Of a stretch of 64,000 bases of DNA, positions 1 to 8,093 are shown one piece after another. A model generated the notes under the pieces. It was not told where the DNA came from and ran no database searches. It was given only the letters and a program-made list of their open reading frames with translations. A program made the translations under genes and the position numbers. Within the stretch, counting starts at the first letter, position 1; every line of letters starts with the position of its first letter. The DNA is from DASQYE01 sp036389315. Its GTDB lineage: Bacteria; Acidobacteriota; Blastocatellia; Pyrinomonadales; Pyrinomonadaceae. The stretch spans positions 62,001 through 126,000 of the forward strand of contig DASVQF010000048.1 in NCBI GenBank assembly GCA_036389315.1. The letters are read 5' to 3'.

Positions 1-882
1 CTGCCCGCGCAGCTTGCGCGTCGTGCAGCCGAACGCGTGCTCGCTCGTCGTTCGAGCGTGCCGCGCCCTGTGCTCGGCGTGCGCGGTCGCGCCGTCACTA
101 CCGCATCCCTGGTGCAGTTTACGATGGGCGGCTGGTCGCAGGCCGAAGCGATAGCCCTGATGGGCAAGGGCAAGGGACTGCTGCTGACCACAGTGGTTCC
201 GAATACTCCGGCCGCCTGGGCAGACCTTCGCCCCGGCGACATCATCCTCAGCGTCAATAACAGCGAGATCAAGAGCGCGGAAGACTTCTCCTACGTGCTG
301 AGCGAGTCGGGCGGCGATAATCTCCTCTTCACGGTCTTGCGTGGCGAAAAGATCAAACCCTTCGGGCCATCCACCATGCAGCCTTTTCCTGCCTTCGATT
401 CCTCAATCATAAACAGCATCCCGACCATGCCGCCGATACCGCCCATCAAGCTGAAGCCGTTCAAGCTGTCGAGCCTGCACAAGCCGCTCGTGCCGATTGC
501 CGTCCCCGTCAATTTCGATTTCTTCTTTAAGCCGTCGTCATCGTCGGACTTTCAGTATTTCTTTGCGCCGCAGGCCCGAAAGCCCGGGCACGCAGACCCG
601 TTCGCGCGTCGTGGAATGGAGACCATCCCGCTGGCCGAGACCGCCGCCGAAAGTCGCGGAGCGCGTGCGGGCGTGCTGGTCATCTCCGTCGCGCCGTCGA
701 GCGAGGCTTCGGTCGCTGGCCTGCGCGAAGGTGACGTGATCGAAACGGTCAACGGACGCCTCCTCGCCCAACCCTCGCGCACGGACGCGAGCTTTGCTCC
801 CGACACGAGCCTCTCGCTCGGCATCGTCCGTCGCGGCCAACGCCTGACCGTCACCCTGCCCGCTAAAGAAAAGAAGCGTTGA
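1..882 (+). CDS. C-terminal part of trypsin-like (HtrA/DegP-type) PDZ protease, 5' end outside window
   Basis: The frame is open from base 1 to the TGA at 880-882, so the gene begins upstream of the window. The first residues (LPAQLARRAAERVL) followed by VPRPVLGVRGRAV resemble the linker after the last strand of a trypsin-like domain, where HtrA family proteins continue into PDZ1 with a 'LGV' strand. Two PDZ-like modules are visible: one around bases 160-350 (GLLLTTVVPNTPAAWADLRPG, then DIILSVNNSEI) and one around 660-870 (GVLVISVAPSSEASVAGLREG, DVIETVNGR). Between them lies a Pro/Lys/Phe-rich linker (PTMPPIPPIKLKPFK). The catalytic triad is not in the window, so protease activity is inferred. 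An isolated PDZ scaffold protein is the alternative. The GTG at 37 is an internal codon rather than a convincing start. Confidence 0.75.
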   Translation: MPAQLARRAAERVLARRSSVPRPVLGVRGRAVTTASLVQFTMGGWSQAEAIALMGKGKGLLLTTVVPNTPAAWADLRPGDIILSVNNSEIKSAEDFSYVLSESGGDNLLFTVLRGEKIKPFGPSTMQPFPAFDSSIINSIPTMPPIPPIKLKPFKLSSLHKPLVPIAVPVNFDFFFKPSSSSDFQYFFAPQARKPGHADPFARRGMETIPLAETAAESRGARAGVLVISVAPSSEASVAGLREGDVIETVNGRLLAQPSRTDASFAPDTSLSLGIVRRGQRLTVTLPAKEKKR

Positions 883-1124
883 CCATGCTCGGATTGCTCT
901 CGTACCTGATGGGCGTGGCCTACGGGATAGGTCTGGAACCTACGACTGATCGTTAGAACCCTGCCGGTGACTTAAAAAGGGGGCCTGGCTGGCGGATTTT
1001 TGCTCTCGATCCGCGCCGGGCACTCTTGCTTCCGAGGCGTGAATCTGTGTTACTCTAGGCCCGATCAAGAAGCTCGTCAGAATCCTGCAAGAGTATTATC
1101 GGGTCTTAGGGGCCTCGGGAACCT

Positions 1125-2477
1125 ATGCTGCATAATGCCGTATCGCACTATCACGAGCTGCTGACGGAAGGCGACGTGGCCGAATCGTCTCGCAGTATGC
1201 TGGACGAGGGTTTAGAGCGCGCCAAGCTCATTTTCGGCGGCCGGAGGCTTTCGCCCTACCTGCGCCCCCATTTCGTCACCGAAGAGGACTGGCGGCGAGT
1301 GACCGTTATCTGCGAGACGGTGTGGAGCGCCATCGAGAAGGTCAAGGACGCTGCCGTAGAGGACGAGTCTCTGCTGGACGAGCTAGGCTTGACGGAGATT
1401 GAGCGAGAGCTGGTGCGAATAGACCCTGGCTACAGGGCTGTCTCTCCGACGGCCCGCCTGGACTCCTTCCTGACCGACGAGGCTTACAGCTTCGTCGAGC
1501 TGAACGGCGAGAGCCCTGCCGGCATCGCTTACGCCGACGCGGCCTACGATATTTTCCGGGCGCTTCCAGTGATGCGACGCTTCGGCGAGCGATACGAGGT
1601 GCGGGCCCTCTACGGGCGCGCGAAAATGCTCGATGTGCTCTTGAGGGCCCACGCCGAGTACCTGGGCCAGCGCGCAGACCACGCGCCGCGCATAGCCATC
1701 ATTGACCTCAAAGGCATGCCGACGCAGAAAGAGTTCGAGCTGTTCAAGGAGTATTTCGAGAGCCAGGGCTTCCCCGCAGTCATCTGCTCGCCGGAGGAGC
1801 TGGAATGGAACGGCCAGCGGCTTCGCGCGGGCGAGTTCGAGATTGATATTGTCTACAAGCGACTACTGGTGAACGAGTACCTGCCGGTCATGCAGGAGAG
1901 CCCGGCCCTGCTCGAAGCTTACAGGGCGCGCGCCATCTGCATGGTCAATAGCTTTCGCTCCAAGCTGATTCACAAGAAGGCGCTCTTCGCAGTGCTCACA
2001 GAGCAGAAATACGCGCGCCTCTTTACCAGTGAGGAGCGCGATTGTATCCGCGCGCACGTCCCCTGGACGCGGCGTGTGCGCGCCGAGCACAGCGATTACG
2101 CAGGCACGGAGATAGACCTGCTTCAGTTCATAGCCGAGCGGCGCGAGCGCCTCGTCTTAAAGCCCAATGACGATTACGGCGGGCATGGTATTTACATCGG
2201 CTGGAACACGGACGAGATTTCATGGAACGAGGCTATGCACAGCGCGCTGGCCAACGGCGACTACCTTGTGCAGGAGCGTGTGCCGACGGCGCGCGAAGTC
2301 TTTCCGGCCCTGCACGACGACGGCACGGTCAACTTCGCAGAGCAGTTGGTTGACCTCGACCCGCTGCTCTTTTACGGCAAGGTGGGCTCGGCCTTCACGC
2401 GCCTTTCTTCCACGGAGCTTGCCAACGTCAGCTCGGGCGGCGGGATGGTTCCCACTTTTATCATCAGCGAACGATGA
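1125..2477 (+). CDS. Circularly permuted ATP-grasp family protein (amide/peptide ligase-like)
   Basis: A 450-residue protein whose C-terminal third carries ATP-grasp features: the strand-loop LVLKPNDDYGGHGIYIGW (phosphate/adenine-binding region), then DYLVQERVP and a final SSGGGMVPTFII segment. The order of elements and the long N-terminal half (SFVELNGESPAGIAYADA) match the circularly permuted ATP-grasp group related to glutathionylspermidine synthase and peptide/amide ligases. Such enzymes couple a carboxylate to an amine through an acyl-phosphate. The genes downstream are a PilZ protein, an unknown protein and a GCS2 carboxylate-amine ligase, with a class I glutamine amidotransferase converging on them, which suggests joint synthesis or modification of a small amide metabolite. 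Substrate unknown. The ATG at 1125 follows CTCGGGAACCT with only a weak ribosome site. Confidence 0.75.
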   Translation: MLHNAVSHYHELLTEGDVAESSRSMLDEGLERAKLIFGGRRLSPYLRPHFVTEEDWRRVTVICETVWSAIEKVKDAAVEDESLLDELGLTEIERELVRIDPGYRAVSPTARLDSFLTDEAYSFVELNGESPAGIAYADAAYDIFRALPVMRRFGERYEVRALYGRAKMLDVLLRAHAEYLGQRADHAPRIAIIDLKGMPTQKEFELFKEYFESQGFPAVICSPEELEWNGQRLRAGEFEIDIVYKRLLVNEYLPVMQESPALLEAYRARAICMVNSFRSKLIHKKALFAVLTEQKYARLFTSEERDCIRAHVPWTRRVRAEHSDYAGTEIDLLQFIAERRERLVLKPNDDYGGHGIYIGWNTDEISWNEAMHSALANGDYLVQERVPTAREVFPALHDDGTVNFAEQLVDLDPLLFYGKVGSAFTRLSSTELANVSSGGGMVPTFIISER

Positions 2478-2585
2478 GCGGGGCGACAGGGAGGCGAGCC
2501 TCGCGCGCTCTTTATCGAGTAGAATGAAGGCTGCTTCTGTGTGGGGAAGGCTGGAATTCTCTGATCGAAGGGAAGGGCGGCACAA

Positions 2586-2921
2586 ATGGTTGAAGAATTG
2601 GACGGGGGAGCATTGCTGCCATCGGACGAGCGTCGCCAGCACGACCGCTCGCGCCTGATCGTGGATGTCTATTTCGACGGGCGGGACGCGACGGGCGTCG
2701 CCAGCACGAAAGACATCAGCGTCGGCGGCCTCTACATGAACACACAAGCCCTGTTGCCCGAAGGCTCAGTGCTCCTGCTCCGCATCCCTCTGGGTGAGGA
2801 GCAAATCGTGGTCAATGCCGAAGTCGTCTATAGCAATCCGGGGCGCGGCGTCGGCGTGCAGTTTCAGGGCCTCACGGAGCGGGATCGCGCCCTGATGGAG
2901 CAGGAGTTACCAACGCCATGA
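2586..2921 (+). CDS. PilZ domain protein
   Basis: A 111-residue single-domain protein. The c-di-GMP-binding signature of PilZ domains is present: an Arg-rich box near the N terminus (ERRQHDRSR) and the DISVGGLYM segment that matches the D/NxSxxG motif, followed by beta-barrel strands (SVLLLRIPLG, IVVNAEVVYSN, GVGVQFQGL). It should therefore bind cyclic di-GMP and act as a cytoplasmic effector or adaptor. It lies between the ATP-grasp gene and an unknown gene whose ATG overlaps its TGA (ATGA), so the two are probably translationally coupled. GGAAGGG lies a few bases before the ATG. That it controls the neighbouring ligases is only inference. Confidence 0.85.
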   Translation: MVEELDGGALLPSDERRQHDRSRLIVDVYFDGRDATGVASTKDISVGGLYMNTQALLPEGSVLLLRIPLGEEQIVVNAEVVYSNPGRGVGVQFQGLTERDRALMEQELPTP

Positions 2922-3559
2922 GCACAACGGAAGCCAAATCCGAGCCGGGCAAGCTGCGCTGGCAGGATTTGCCAGCAGGGACGAGGCAGGCGCTCACGGG
3001 CAAACTCGAAGGCTTGTACGGCGCTGCGAGCGACGAAGCCGCCTTCGACTCGCTCGCCATAGATAAGCAGCAGGCCCTCTTGATTCTCACGCGCCGCATG
3101 ATTGAACTGAATCTGTGGTCTGCCGTCGAGCGCATCGGGAACGTTTACGGCGAGGGCGGCGTGGGGATGAATTTCGAGCCCTCGCCGCTGATGCATCCTC
3201 TGATCTCGACGCGGCTGGATTTCACCAACCGCTTCGCCAATCACAGGGACACGACCGAAGGCTTCATAGAGCGCGGGGTGGGCCGCGCCTCGCTGCACGT
3301 GCTTTACGTTGAGCAGGGAAAGCAGCGGCAGTGGGCCGCGCACTTCGATCTCTATAATCCGTGGGCTTCGCCTATGAATGCCCTCAGACATCTGTGGTAC
3401 GAAAAGATCAAAGGGTACAGGCCGGACTGGCAGGCCATAGGCTGCTCCATCTGGGACAAGTCGGAAATTCCCCTCTGCGCAGTCGAAGCAAGACAGAGCG
3501 ATTTTGGACAGGGGCCACGCGAGAGCCCTCCGGAAGGCCCCACAAGGGAGGCATCCTAA
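2918..3559 (+). CDS. Conserved-looking hypothetical protein in ligase cluster
   Basis: A 213-residue soluble protein I do not recognise. It begins at an ATG overlapping the stop of the PilZ gene and ends immediately before the ATG of the carboxylate-amine ligase at 3560, so it is an integral operon member. There is no signal peptide or membrane segment. The N terminus is charged (KSEPGKLRWQDLP), the middle is helical (QALLILTRRMIELNLWSAVERIGN), and the C-terminal half is aromatic-rich (HFDLYNPWASPMNALRHLWYEK) and ends in a polar tail. The tight coupling to GCS2 and ATP-grasp genes suggests a partner or accessory of that pathway. No function can be assigned from the sequence. Confidence 0.7.
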   Translation: MSTTEAKSEPGKLRWQDLPAGTRQALTGKLEGLYGAASDEAAFDSLAIDKQQALLILTRRMIELNLWSAVERIGNVYGEGGVGMNFEPSPLMHPLISTRLDFTNRFANHRDTTEGFIERGVGRASLHVLYVEQGKQRQWAAHFDLYNPWASPMNALRHLWYEKIKGYRPDWQAIGCSIWDKSEIPLCAVEARQSDFGQGPRESPPEGPTREAS

Positions 3560-4723
3560 ATGTTTGAGCAATTCACCCTCGGCATCGAAGAGGAATTCCA
3601 GATCGTAGACCCGCAGACGCGCGAGCTGCGCTCACATGTCTCCGAATTTTTAGAGGAAGGCAAGATGATTCTCGGCGAGCAGATCAAGCCCGAGATGATT
3701 CAGTCGATGATCGAAGTCGGCACAGGGATTTGCCGCAACATACAGGAGGCGCGCGCAGACATCTCGCGCCTGCGCGGCATCATCTCCAGCCTCGCGCGCA
3801 AGGCCGGTCTTGAGATCGTCGCCGCTTCCACTCACCCGATCTCGCGCTGGCAGGATCAGAAGATATTCGACGACGAACGCTACGAGCTGCTGGTGGAAGA
3901 GCTGCAAACTGTGGCGCGCTCGCTCCTCATCTTCGGCCTCCACGTGCATGTCGGCGTCGCAGACCCCGAGCGGGCCATACACATTATGAACGCGGCGCGC
4001 TATTTCCTGCCGCACGTCCTGGCGCTCTCGACTTCTTCGCCGTTCTGGATGGGCCATAACACTGGCCTCAAATCCTATCGCTCGGAAGTCTTCAAGCAGT
4101 TCCCGCGCACAGACATCCCAGACCATTACGACTCCTATTCCTCCTTCCAGCGTTACGTCGAGCTGCTGGTCAAAACAGGCTGCATAGACAACGGCAAGAA
4201 AATCTGGTGGGACGTGCGCCCGCACCCGTTCTTCCCCACCCTTGAGTTTCGCATCTGCGACATCCCGACGCGCGTTGACGACACCATTGCCATTGCCGCG
4301 CTCTTTCAGGCCATCGTCGCCAAGCTCAACAAGCTCATCGATAAGAACCTGGGCTTTCGTCTCTATCGCCGCGCGCTGGTGCAGGAGAACAAGTGGCGGG
4401 CCGTGCGCTACGGGCTCGACGGGAAGCTAATAGACTTCGGGAAACAGAAGGAAGTGCCCGTGCGCGAGCTGATCCTTGAGCTGCTGGAATTCGTGGACGA
4501 CGTGCTGGACGACCTCGGCTCGCGCAAAGAGGTCGAGCACATTCACACCATCCTTGAGCGCGGGACTTCGGCCGACGAGCAACTGCAAGTCTACCGCGAG
4601 ACGAACGACCTCAAGGCCGTCGTTGATCGCCTCATCGAGCGGACGATGGAGAACGTCCCGCGCGACATTCAGCTAGGCCGCGCCAACCCGGTCGCCTCCG
4701 GCACGTCCAGCATCTCCAAATAA
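3560..4723 (+). CDS. Carboxylate-amine ligase, GCS2 (YbdK-like) family
   Basis: A 387-residue protein of the GCS2 family (glutamine-synthetase fold). It starts with FTLGIEEEFQIVDPQT, the metal/ATP-binding 'GIEEEF' signature, followed by IKPEMIQSMIEVGTGIC, GLHVHVGVAD (histidines of the active site), and LEFRICDIPTRVDD near residue 230. Members carry out ATP-dependent gamma-glutamyl-cysteine-like ligations; YbdK-type proteins have weak glutamate-cysteine ligase activity and their true substrates are often unknown. The length is normal for the family. The ATG at 3560 directly follows the stop of the preceding gene (TAAATG). The surrounding ATP-grasp and amidotransferase genes make a two-step amide-forming pathway plausible. 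A glutathione role cannot be excluded. Confidence 0.9.
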   Translation: MFEQFTLGIEEEFQIVDPQTRELRSHVSEFLEEGKMILGEQIKPEMIQSMIEVGTGICRNIQEARADISRLRGIISSLARKAGLEIVAASTHPISRWQDQKIFDDERYELLVEELQTVARSLLIFGLHVHVGVADPERAIHIMNAARYFLPHVLALSTSSPFWMGHNTGLKSYRSEVFKQFPRTDIPDHYDSYSSFQRYVELLVKTGCIDNGKKIWWDVRPHPFFPTLEFRICDIPTRVDDTIAIAALFQAIVAKLNKLIDKNLGFRLYRRALVQENKWRAVRYGLDGKLIDFGKQKEVPVRELILELLEFVDDVLDDLGSRKEVEHIHTILERGTSADEQLQVYRETNDLKAVVDRLIERTMENVPRDIQLGRANPVASGTSSISK

Positions 4724-4755
4724 GAGGGGCCGCGCAACATAAGACGCGGCCCCTT
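4724..4755. terminator. GC-rich hairpin between convergent genes
   Basis: GGGGCCGCG at 4726-4734 pairs perfectly with CGCGGCCCC at 4745-4753, with a 10-nt loop and flanking pairs that extend the stem. It starts at the stop codon of the GCS2 gene and lies before the convergent amidotransferase stop at 4790, so it can terminate transcripts from both sides. There is no strong U-run, only a pyrimidine-rich flank. Confidence 0.75.
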
Positions 4756-4789
4756 CCACCTTCACCTGCCCCAGCGCCGCCAGCGACGC

Positions 4790-5749
4790 TTATTCCTGCT
4801 CCGTTTCGCACCCCGTCGCTTGGCCCGTGTGGTCGAGAGCTTCCAGTAGAAAGTTCTCGAAGATGATGCGGCCGTCGCGCGATTCGTTCTGATGCTCCCA
4901 GCGCGTGCGGTTCTTGTTCCAGTCCTCGAAAGATTTTTCGAGATGGAACTGGACTGTGTAGATGAGCTGTCCCTCTGTGCGCTTGACCATCATCTGATTG
5001 CGGCAGAGGTAGGCCGTGGCCAGCAGGTGAAAGCCTTCGGGCACACGGTCAAGCTGTAGGCCGTGGTTCTGCCAGACGCGGAGGATACGCGCCTCGGTCG
5101 TGTAGTCCTGCCAGATGCCTGCGGTCGCGTCGTTGATGCCGCAGAAAATGGGGTCGTCCGGGTCTGTGATGCGTATGAAGCGGTACTGGTACTCGAAGGA
5201 GCGGCCGACGCGCCGCTCGTGCTGCTCCATATTGTCGAGCGTCAGGATGCGCGCTCCGAAACTGAGGCCGACCAGTTGATGGCCGCCGCAGATCCCTAAG
5301 ACAGGCGTCTTTGTCTCGCGCACGAAGCGGCCGAAGTTTTCCAGGTACGCCGGGTTGTAGTAGTCGAAATCGCGCAGCGTGCCGGACATCACTATCGCCT
5401 CGGGGCGAAACTCTTCGGCCGCCTCGGCGAGCTCAGACAGGTGCGCGACCCTGGTCGTGGGCCGCTTCACCAGCCGCTCGATGTTACTGAGAATATTTTC
5501 GAGCGCCATCCCGGCAATTTTGCGCTCGCGCTGTAGCTCTGTGATAACGTGGCGGCCCCAGTCGCGCCGCGCCACGTCCGAGATGTCGGCTTCGTTGCGG
5601 AGCAGGTCGTCTATGACAAGGACGCGCGCCTCTTCGATGCGTTTCTCAATCGGTTCGTAACGGCAGAATGGGCGCTGGTTGAAAGGGAAAGGCAATGGCT
5701 CTGAGGCGTCCAGTGGTGTGTTCTGTTCCAACTTGATCTCTTCTATCAT
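4790..5749 (-). CDS. Class I glutamine amidotransferase (GMP synthase-like GATase)
   Basis: A 319-residue protein with a triad-type class I amidotransferase domain: the nucleophile elbow GICGGHQ (Cys154 counting from the ATG at 5749) and the His-x-Glu pair in QFHLEKSF (His269, Glu271). The N-terminal 100 residues are an extra helical region not found in stand-alone GuaA glutaminase domains. Enzymes of this fold release ammonia from glutamine or hydrolyse gamma-glutamyl bonds. It converges on the ATP-grasp/GCS2 genes, consistent with an amidoligase neighbourhood in which it either feeds ammonia or cleaves a gamma-glutamyl product. An in-frame TTG at 5758 is an alternative start; neither start has a clear ribosome site. 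Confidence 0.8.
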   Translation of the reverse strand: MIEEIKLEQNTPLDASEPLPFPFNQRPFCRYEPIEKRIEEARVLVIDDLLRNEADISDVARRDWGRHVITELQRERKIAGMALENILSNIERLVKRPTTRVAHLSELAEAAEEFRPEAIVMSGTLRDFDYYNPAYLENFGRFVRETKTPVLGICGGHQLVGLSFGARILTLDNMEQHERRVGRSFEYQYRFIRITDPDDPIFCGINDATAGIWQDYTTEARILRVWQNHGLQLDRVPEGFHLLATAYLCRNQMMVKRTEGQLIYTVQFHLEKSFEDWNKNRTRWEHQNESRDGRIIFENFLLEALDHTGQATGCETEQE

Positions 5750-5788
5750 CGCGAGCAATTTTCCGTAGCGTTGCGGGCCCGGAGGCGC

Positions 5789-6370
5789 TTATCTCTCCGG
5801 CGCACGCCGCTGCTTCGTGTTCTGGTTAAACTGAGGGACAGGCGTGCCCGCCCCGGCCTCCGTGATCTCGGCTCGCAACACGTTCAGAACGAGCGTGCGC
5901 AGCCGCGCTTGAAAAGAAGGGCTCCGCTCGGCGGAAGCCTTCTTGATTAAGAGTAACATGCGGTGCCAGGAAGATTCGAGTTCATCCGCGAGACGGGAAA
6001 TCTGCGTAATGTCGTAAGGCACGGCTACGTCGCGGCAGCCTGCGCGCGCAAAGACCGCCAGGTAACGGGCCGTCGCCAAATCCGGGCACATCATCCGCCG
6101 CCGCCCCATCTTCAGCTCGACGCCCAGGAGCGTGTGCTGAATCTCGACCGCGCCGCCACGAGCCGGAACTTCCAGGTGAGCCGAGCGCGTCCGCAGGCGC
6201 AGGATGCGCTCGCGATAAATGCTCGGCAGCCACATCTCGCCGAGCCCTTCGCGGACGGCGGCGGCGTGGCTACTGGCCGTCTGGCTGCCGCCGTCAGCCG
6301 CTTTTCTTCCTCCGGCAAGAGGCGGTAATAAAACGTTCGCACTCGTCTTCGCCACGGCGTCGAGATTCAT
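5789..6370 (-). CDS. Hypothetical protein
   Basis: A 193-residue protein of unknown function beginning MNLDAVAKTSANVLLPPL. No signal peptide or membrane helix is evident. The central part (VEIQHTLLGVELKMGRRRMMCPDLATARYLAVFARAG) and the helical, basic C-terminal half are compatible with a small soluble alpha/beta protein. It lies downstream of the nuo operon terminator hairpin (6383-6436) and just upstream of the amidotransferase gene on the same strand, 39 bases apart, so the two may be cotranscribed. A long frame also exists on the opposite strand, but this frame is favoured by its start position and its spacing to the neighbours. Confidence 0.55.
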   Translation of the reverse strand: MNLDAVAKTSANVLLPPLAGGRKAADGGSQTASSHAAAVREGLGEMWLPSIYRERILRLRTRSAHLEVPARGGAVEIQHTLLGVELKMGRRRMMCPDLATARYLAVFARAGCRDVAVPYDITQISRLADELESSWHRMLLLIKKASAERSPSFQARLRTLVLNVLRAEITEAGAGTPVPQFNQNTKQRRAPER

Positions 6371-6382
6371 AAGAAAATCTAA

Positions 6383-6436
6383 GAGCTTCCGGCCCCGACC
6401 TCTAGAATAACCGTTCGGGCCAAGAACCGGAAGCTC
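6383..6436 (-). terminator. Large hairpin downstream of nuoN
   Basis: Perfect 10-bp arms GAGCTTCCGG (6383-6392) and CCGGAAGCTC (6427-6436) enclose a second partly paired stem (GGCCCC near 6391 with GGGCC near 6417-6421). On the minus strand it is followed by TTAGATTTTCTT. It begins 18 nt after the nuoN stop and is the probable end of the nuo transcript. Confidence 0.65.
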
Positions 6437-6454
6437 AAACCATAACTTTCTCGG

Positions 6455-8044
6455 TTAACGCGTCGAGGCCGTCGCCGCGACCGCCGCCCTGCTCTGAAAC
6501 GCGTCAATAACCTTCCCCGGAAACAGCCCCAGGTAAAAGACTCCGAGCACGGTAATGATGAGGGCCGCGAGCACAGCACCCGGCACGCGCGGCGCGTTCC
6601 ACTCTGTCGTGCGCTCGCGGAAGAACATCACTATGATGAGCCGCAGGTAATAGTAGGCAGAGACCGCGGTGTTCAGCACTGCGATCACCACCAGCCAGTA
6701 ATACCTCTCGTTCAAGGCCGCGCGAAAGACCATGACCTTGCCCATGAAGCCCGCTGTGAGCGGCATCCCGAGCAGCGAGAGCAGGAAGAGCGAGAGCGTA
6801 AAGGCGAGCGCCGGAGCGCGAAAGCCTATCCCGCTGTAGTCTTCGACCTCCGTGCGCCGGTCGCCGCTTCTGGCGATCAGCGTAACGACGGCAAACGCAC
6901 CGAGGTTCATCACGGCGTAGGTCAACATGTAGAAGGCGACCGATGCCAGCGCACCATTTCTTTGCTCGGCATCGCTCGTCGCGCCCGCCGCGATAAAGCC
7001 GACCAGCGCGTAGCCGGCGTGCGCAATCGAAGAATAGGCGAGCATTCGCTTGACGTTGTTCTGCACGATGGCCACCAGATTTCCCACCGTCATGGTAATC
7101 ATCGCCAGCACGACCAGCGCGCTGAGCCAGGCCGCGTGAGCCGAGCCGGCAATGCTCGCGGCGTTGGCCACGAAGGGAAACCCGAACACAAACACGCGCA
7201 CGAAGGAAGCGAACCCGGCGGCCTTGGGCCCGGCGGCCATGAAGGCCGTGACAGGTGTCGGCGCTCCCTCGTAAACGTCCGGCGTCCAGATGTGGAAAGG
7301 CGCTGTCGCGACCTTGAAGCCGAAGCCCACGAGCAGCATCGCCGCGCCCGCAAACAGGAGCGGCGGATAGAGCGAGTCGTTGATGCGCGTGGCAATCTCG
7401 GTGATGTTGGTCGTCCCGGCAAGCCCGCCCTCCGTGGCGGTCGCGCCGTAGATGAGGGCTATGCCATAGAGCAGGAAGGCCGAGGAGAACGAGCCGAGGA
7501 TAAAATATTTGAGCGAAGATTCGTTCGAGCGCAAGTCCGTGCGACGAAAACCGGCCATCACGTAGGTCGCTATGGAGAGAATCTCAAGGCCGAGGAAGAT
7601 AATCACCAGGTCGTTCCCGGAAGCCATCAGCATCATCCCGGCCGTGGCGAACAGGAGCAGGGAATGGAACTCGCCCGCCGGGAGCCTTTCGCCCTCGACC
7701 CAGACCATAGAGATCAGCACGGTCAGCGCCGAGACGAACAGAAAGATCAGCGTAAAGCTCAGGCGCAGCTCGTCCAAAACGATCATGCCGTTAAAAGTGC
7801 CCTCGCGCGCGAGCCCCGCCGCGCCGCCCGTCGCCTGAGCTTGCCACAGCCAGACGGAAGCGGCCGCCGCCATCGCCATCCCTATGAGCGAAAGGCCGCC
7901 CGTTACCCACCTCTGGCGCGGGTTGCGCACGAAGGCGTCTACGAACATCACGAGGACGGCCGCGCCGCCGACGATCAGCTCCGGCAGGATGATCTTGAAG
8001 TTGATGTCGGCGCTCAAGATTTGAAATGCAAGACTCAGGTTCAT
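6455..8044 (-). CDS. nuoN: NADH-quinone oxidoreductase subunit N
   Basis: A 529-residue polytopic membrane protein of the antiporter-like complex I subunits. It has about 14 hydrophobic segments and hallmark loops: FKVATAPFHIWTPDVYEGAPTP (the TM7-8 region with its conserved Lys and Pro) and NVKRMLAYSSIAHAGY (TM8 broken-helix region). It forms one of the proton channels of the membrane arm. It is the last nuo gene and follows a thioredoxin-like gene instead of nuoM directly. The ATG at 8044 is preferred over an in-frame TTG at 8053. A strong hairpin follows the stop codon. Confidence 0.97.
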   Translation of the reverse strand: MNLSLAFQILSADINFKIILPELIVGGAAVLVMFVDAFVRNPRQRWVTGGLSLIGMAMAAAASVWLWQAQATGGAAGLAREGTFNGMIVLDELRLSFTLIFLFVSALTVLISMVWVEGERLPAGEFHSLLLFATAGMMLMASGNDLVIIFLGLEILSIATYVMAGFRRTDLRSNESSLKYFILGSFSSAFLLYGIALIYGATATEGGLAGTTNITEIATRINDSLYPPLLFAGAAMLLVGFGFKVATAPFHIWTPDVYEGAPTPVTAFMAAGPKAAGFASFVRVFVFGFPFVANAASIAGSAHAAWLSALVVLAMITMTVGNLVAIVQNNVKRMLAYSSIAHAGYALVGFIAAGATSDAEQRNGALASVAFYMLTYAVMNLGAFAVVTLIARSGDRRTEVEDYSGIGFRAPALAFTLSLFLLSLLGMPLTAGFMGKVMVFRAALNERYYWLVVIAVLNTAVSAYYYLRLIIVMFFRERTTEWNAPRVPGAVLAALIITVLGVFYLGLFPGKVIDAFQSRAAVAATASTR

Positions 8045-8093
8045 CTGTTTCAACCGCCGCGCACGCGGCTTTCGTTCGGAACTGCTGCTGCTA

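Noticed and set aside
885..956. A 23-codon frame MLGLLSYLMGVAYG just after the PDZ protease gene
   Set aside because: Too short, no ribosome site of its own and no recognised family; probably chance.
957..1124. Possible hairpin GCGGAT/ATCCGC and weak promoter-like boxes before the ATP-grasp gene
   Set aside because: The stem is only 6 bp with no T-run, and the boxes do not have acceptable spacing.
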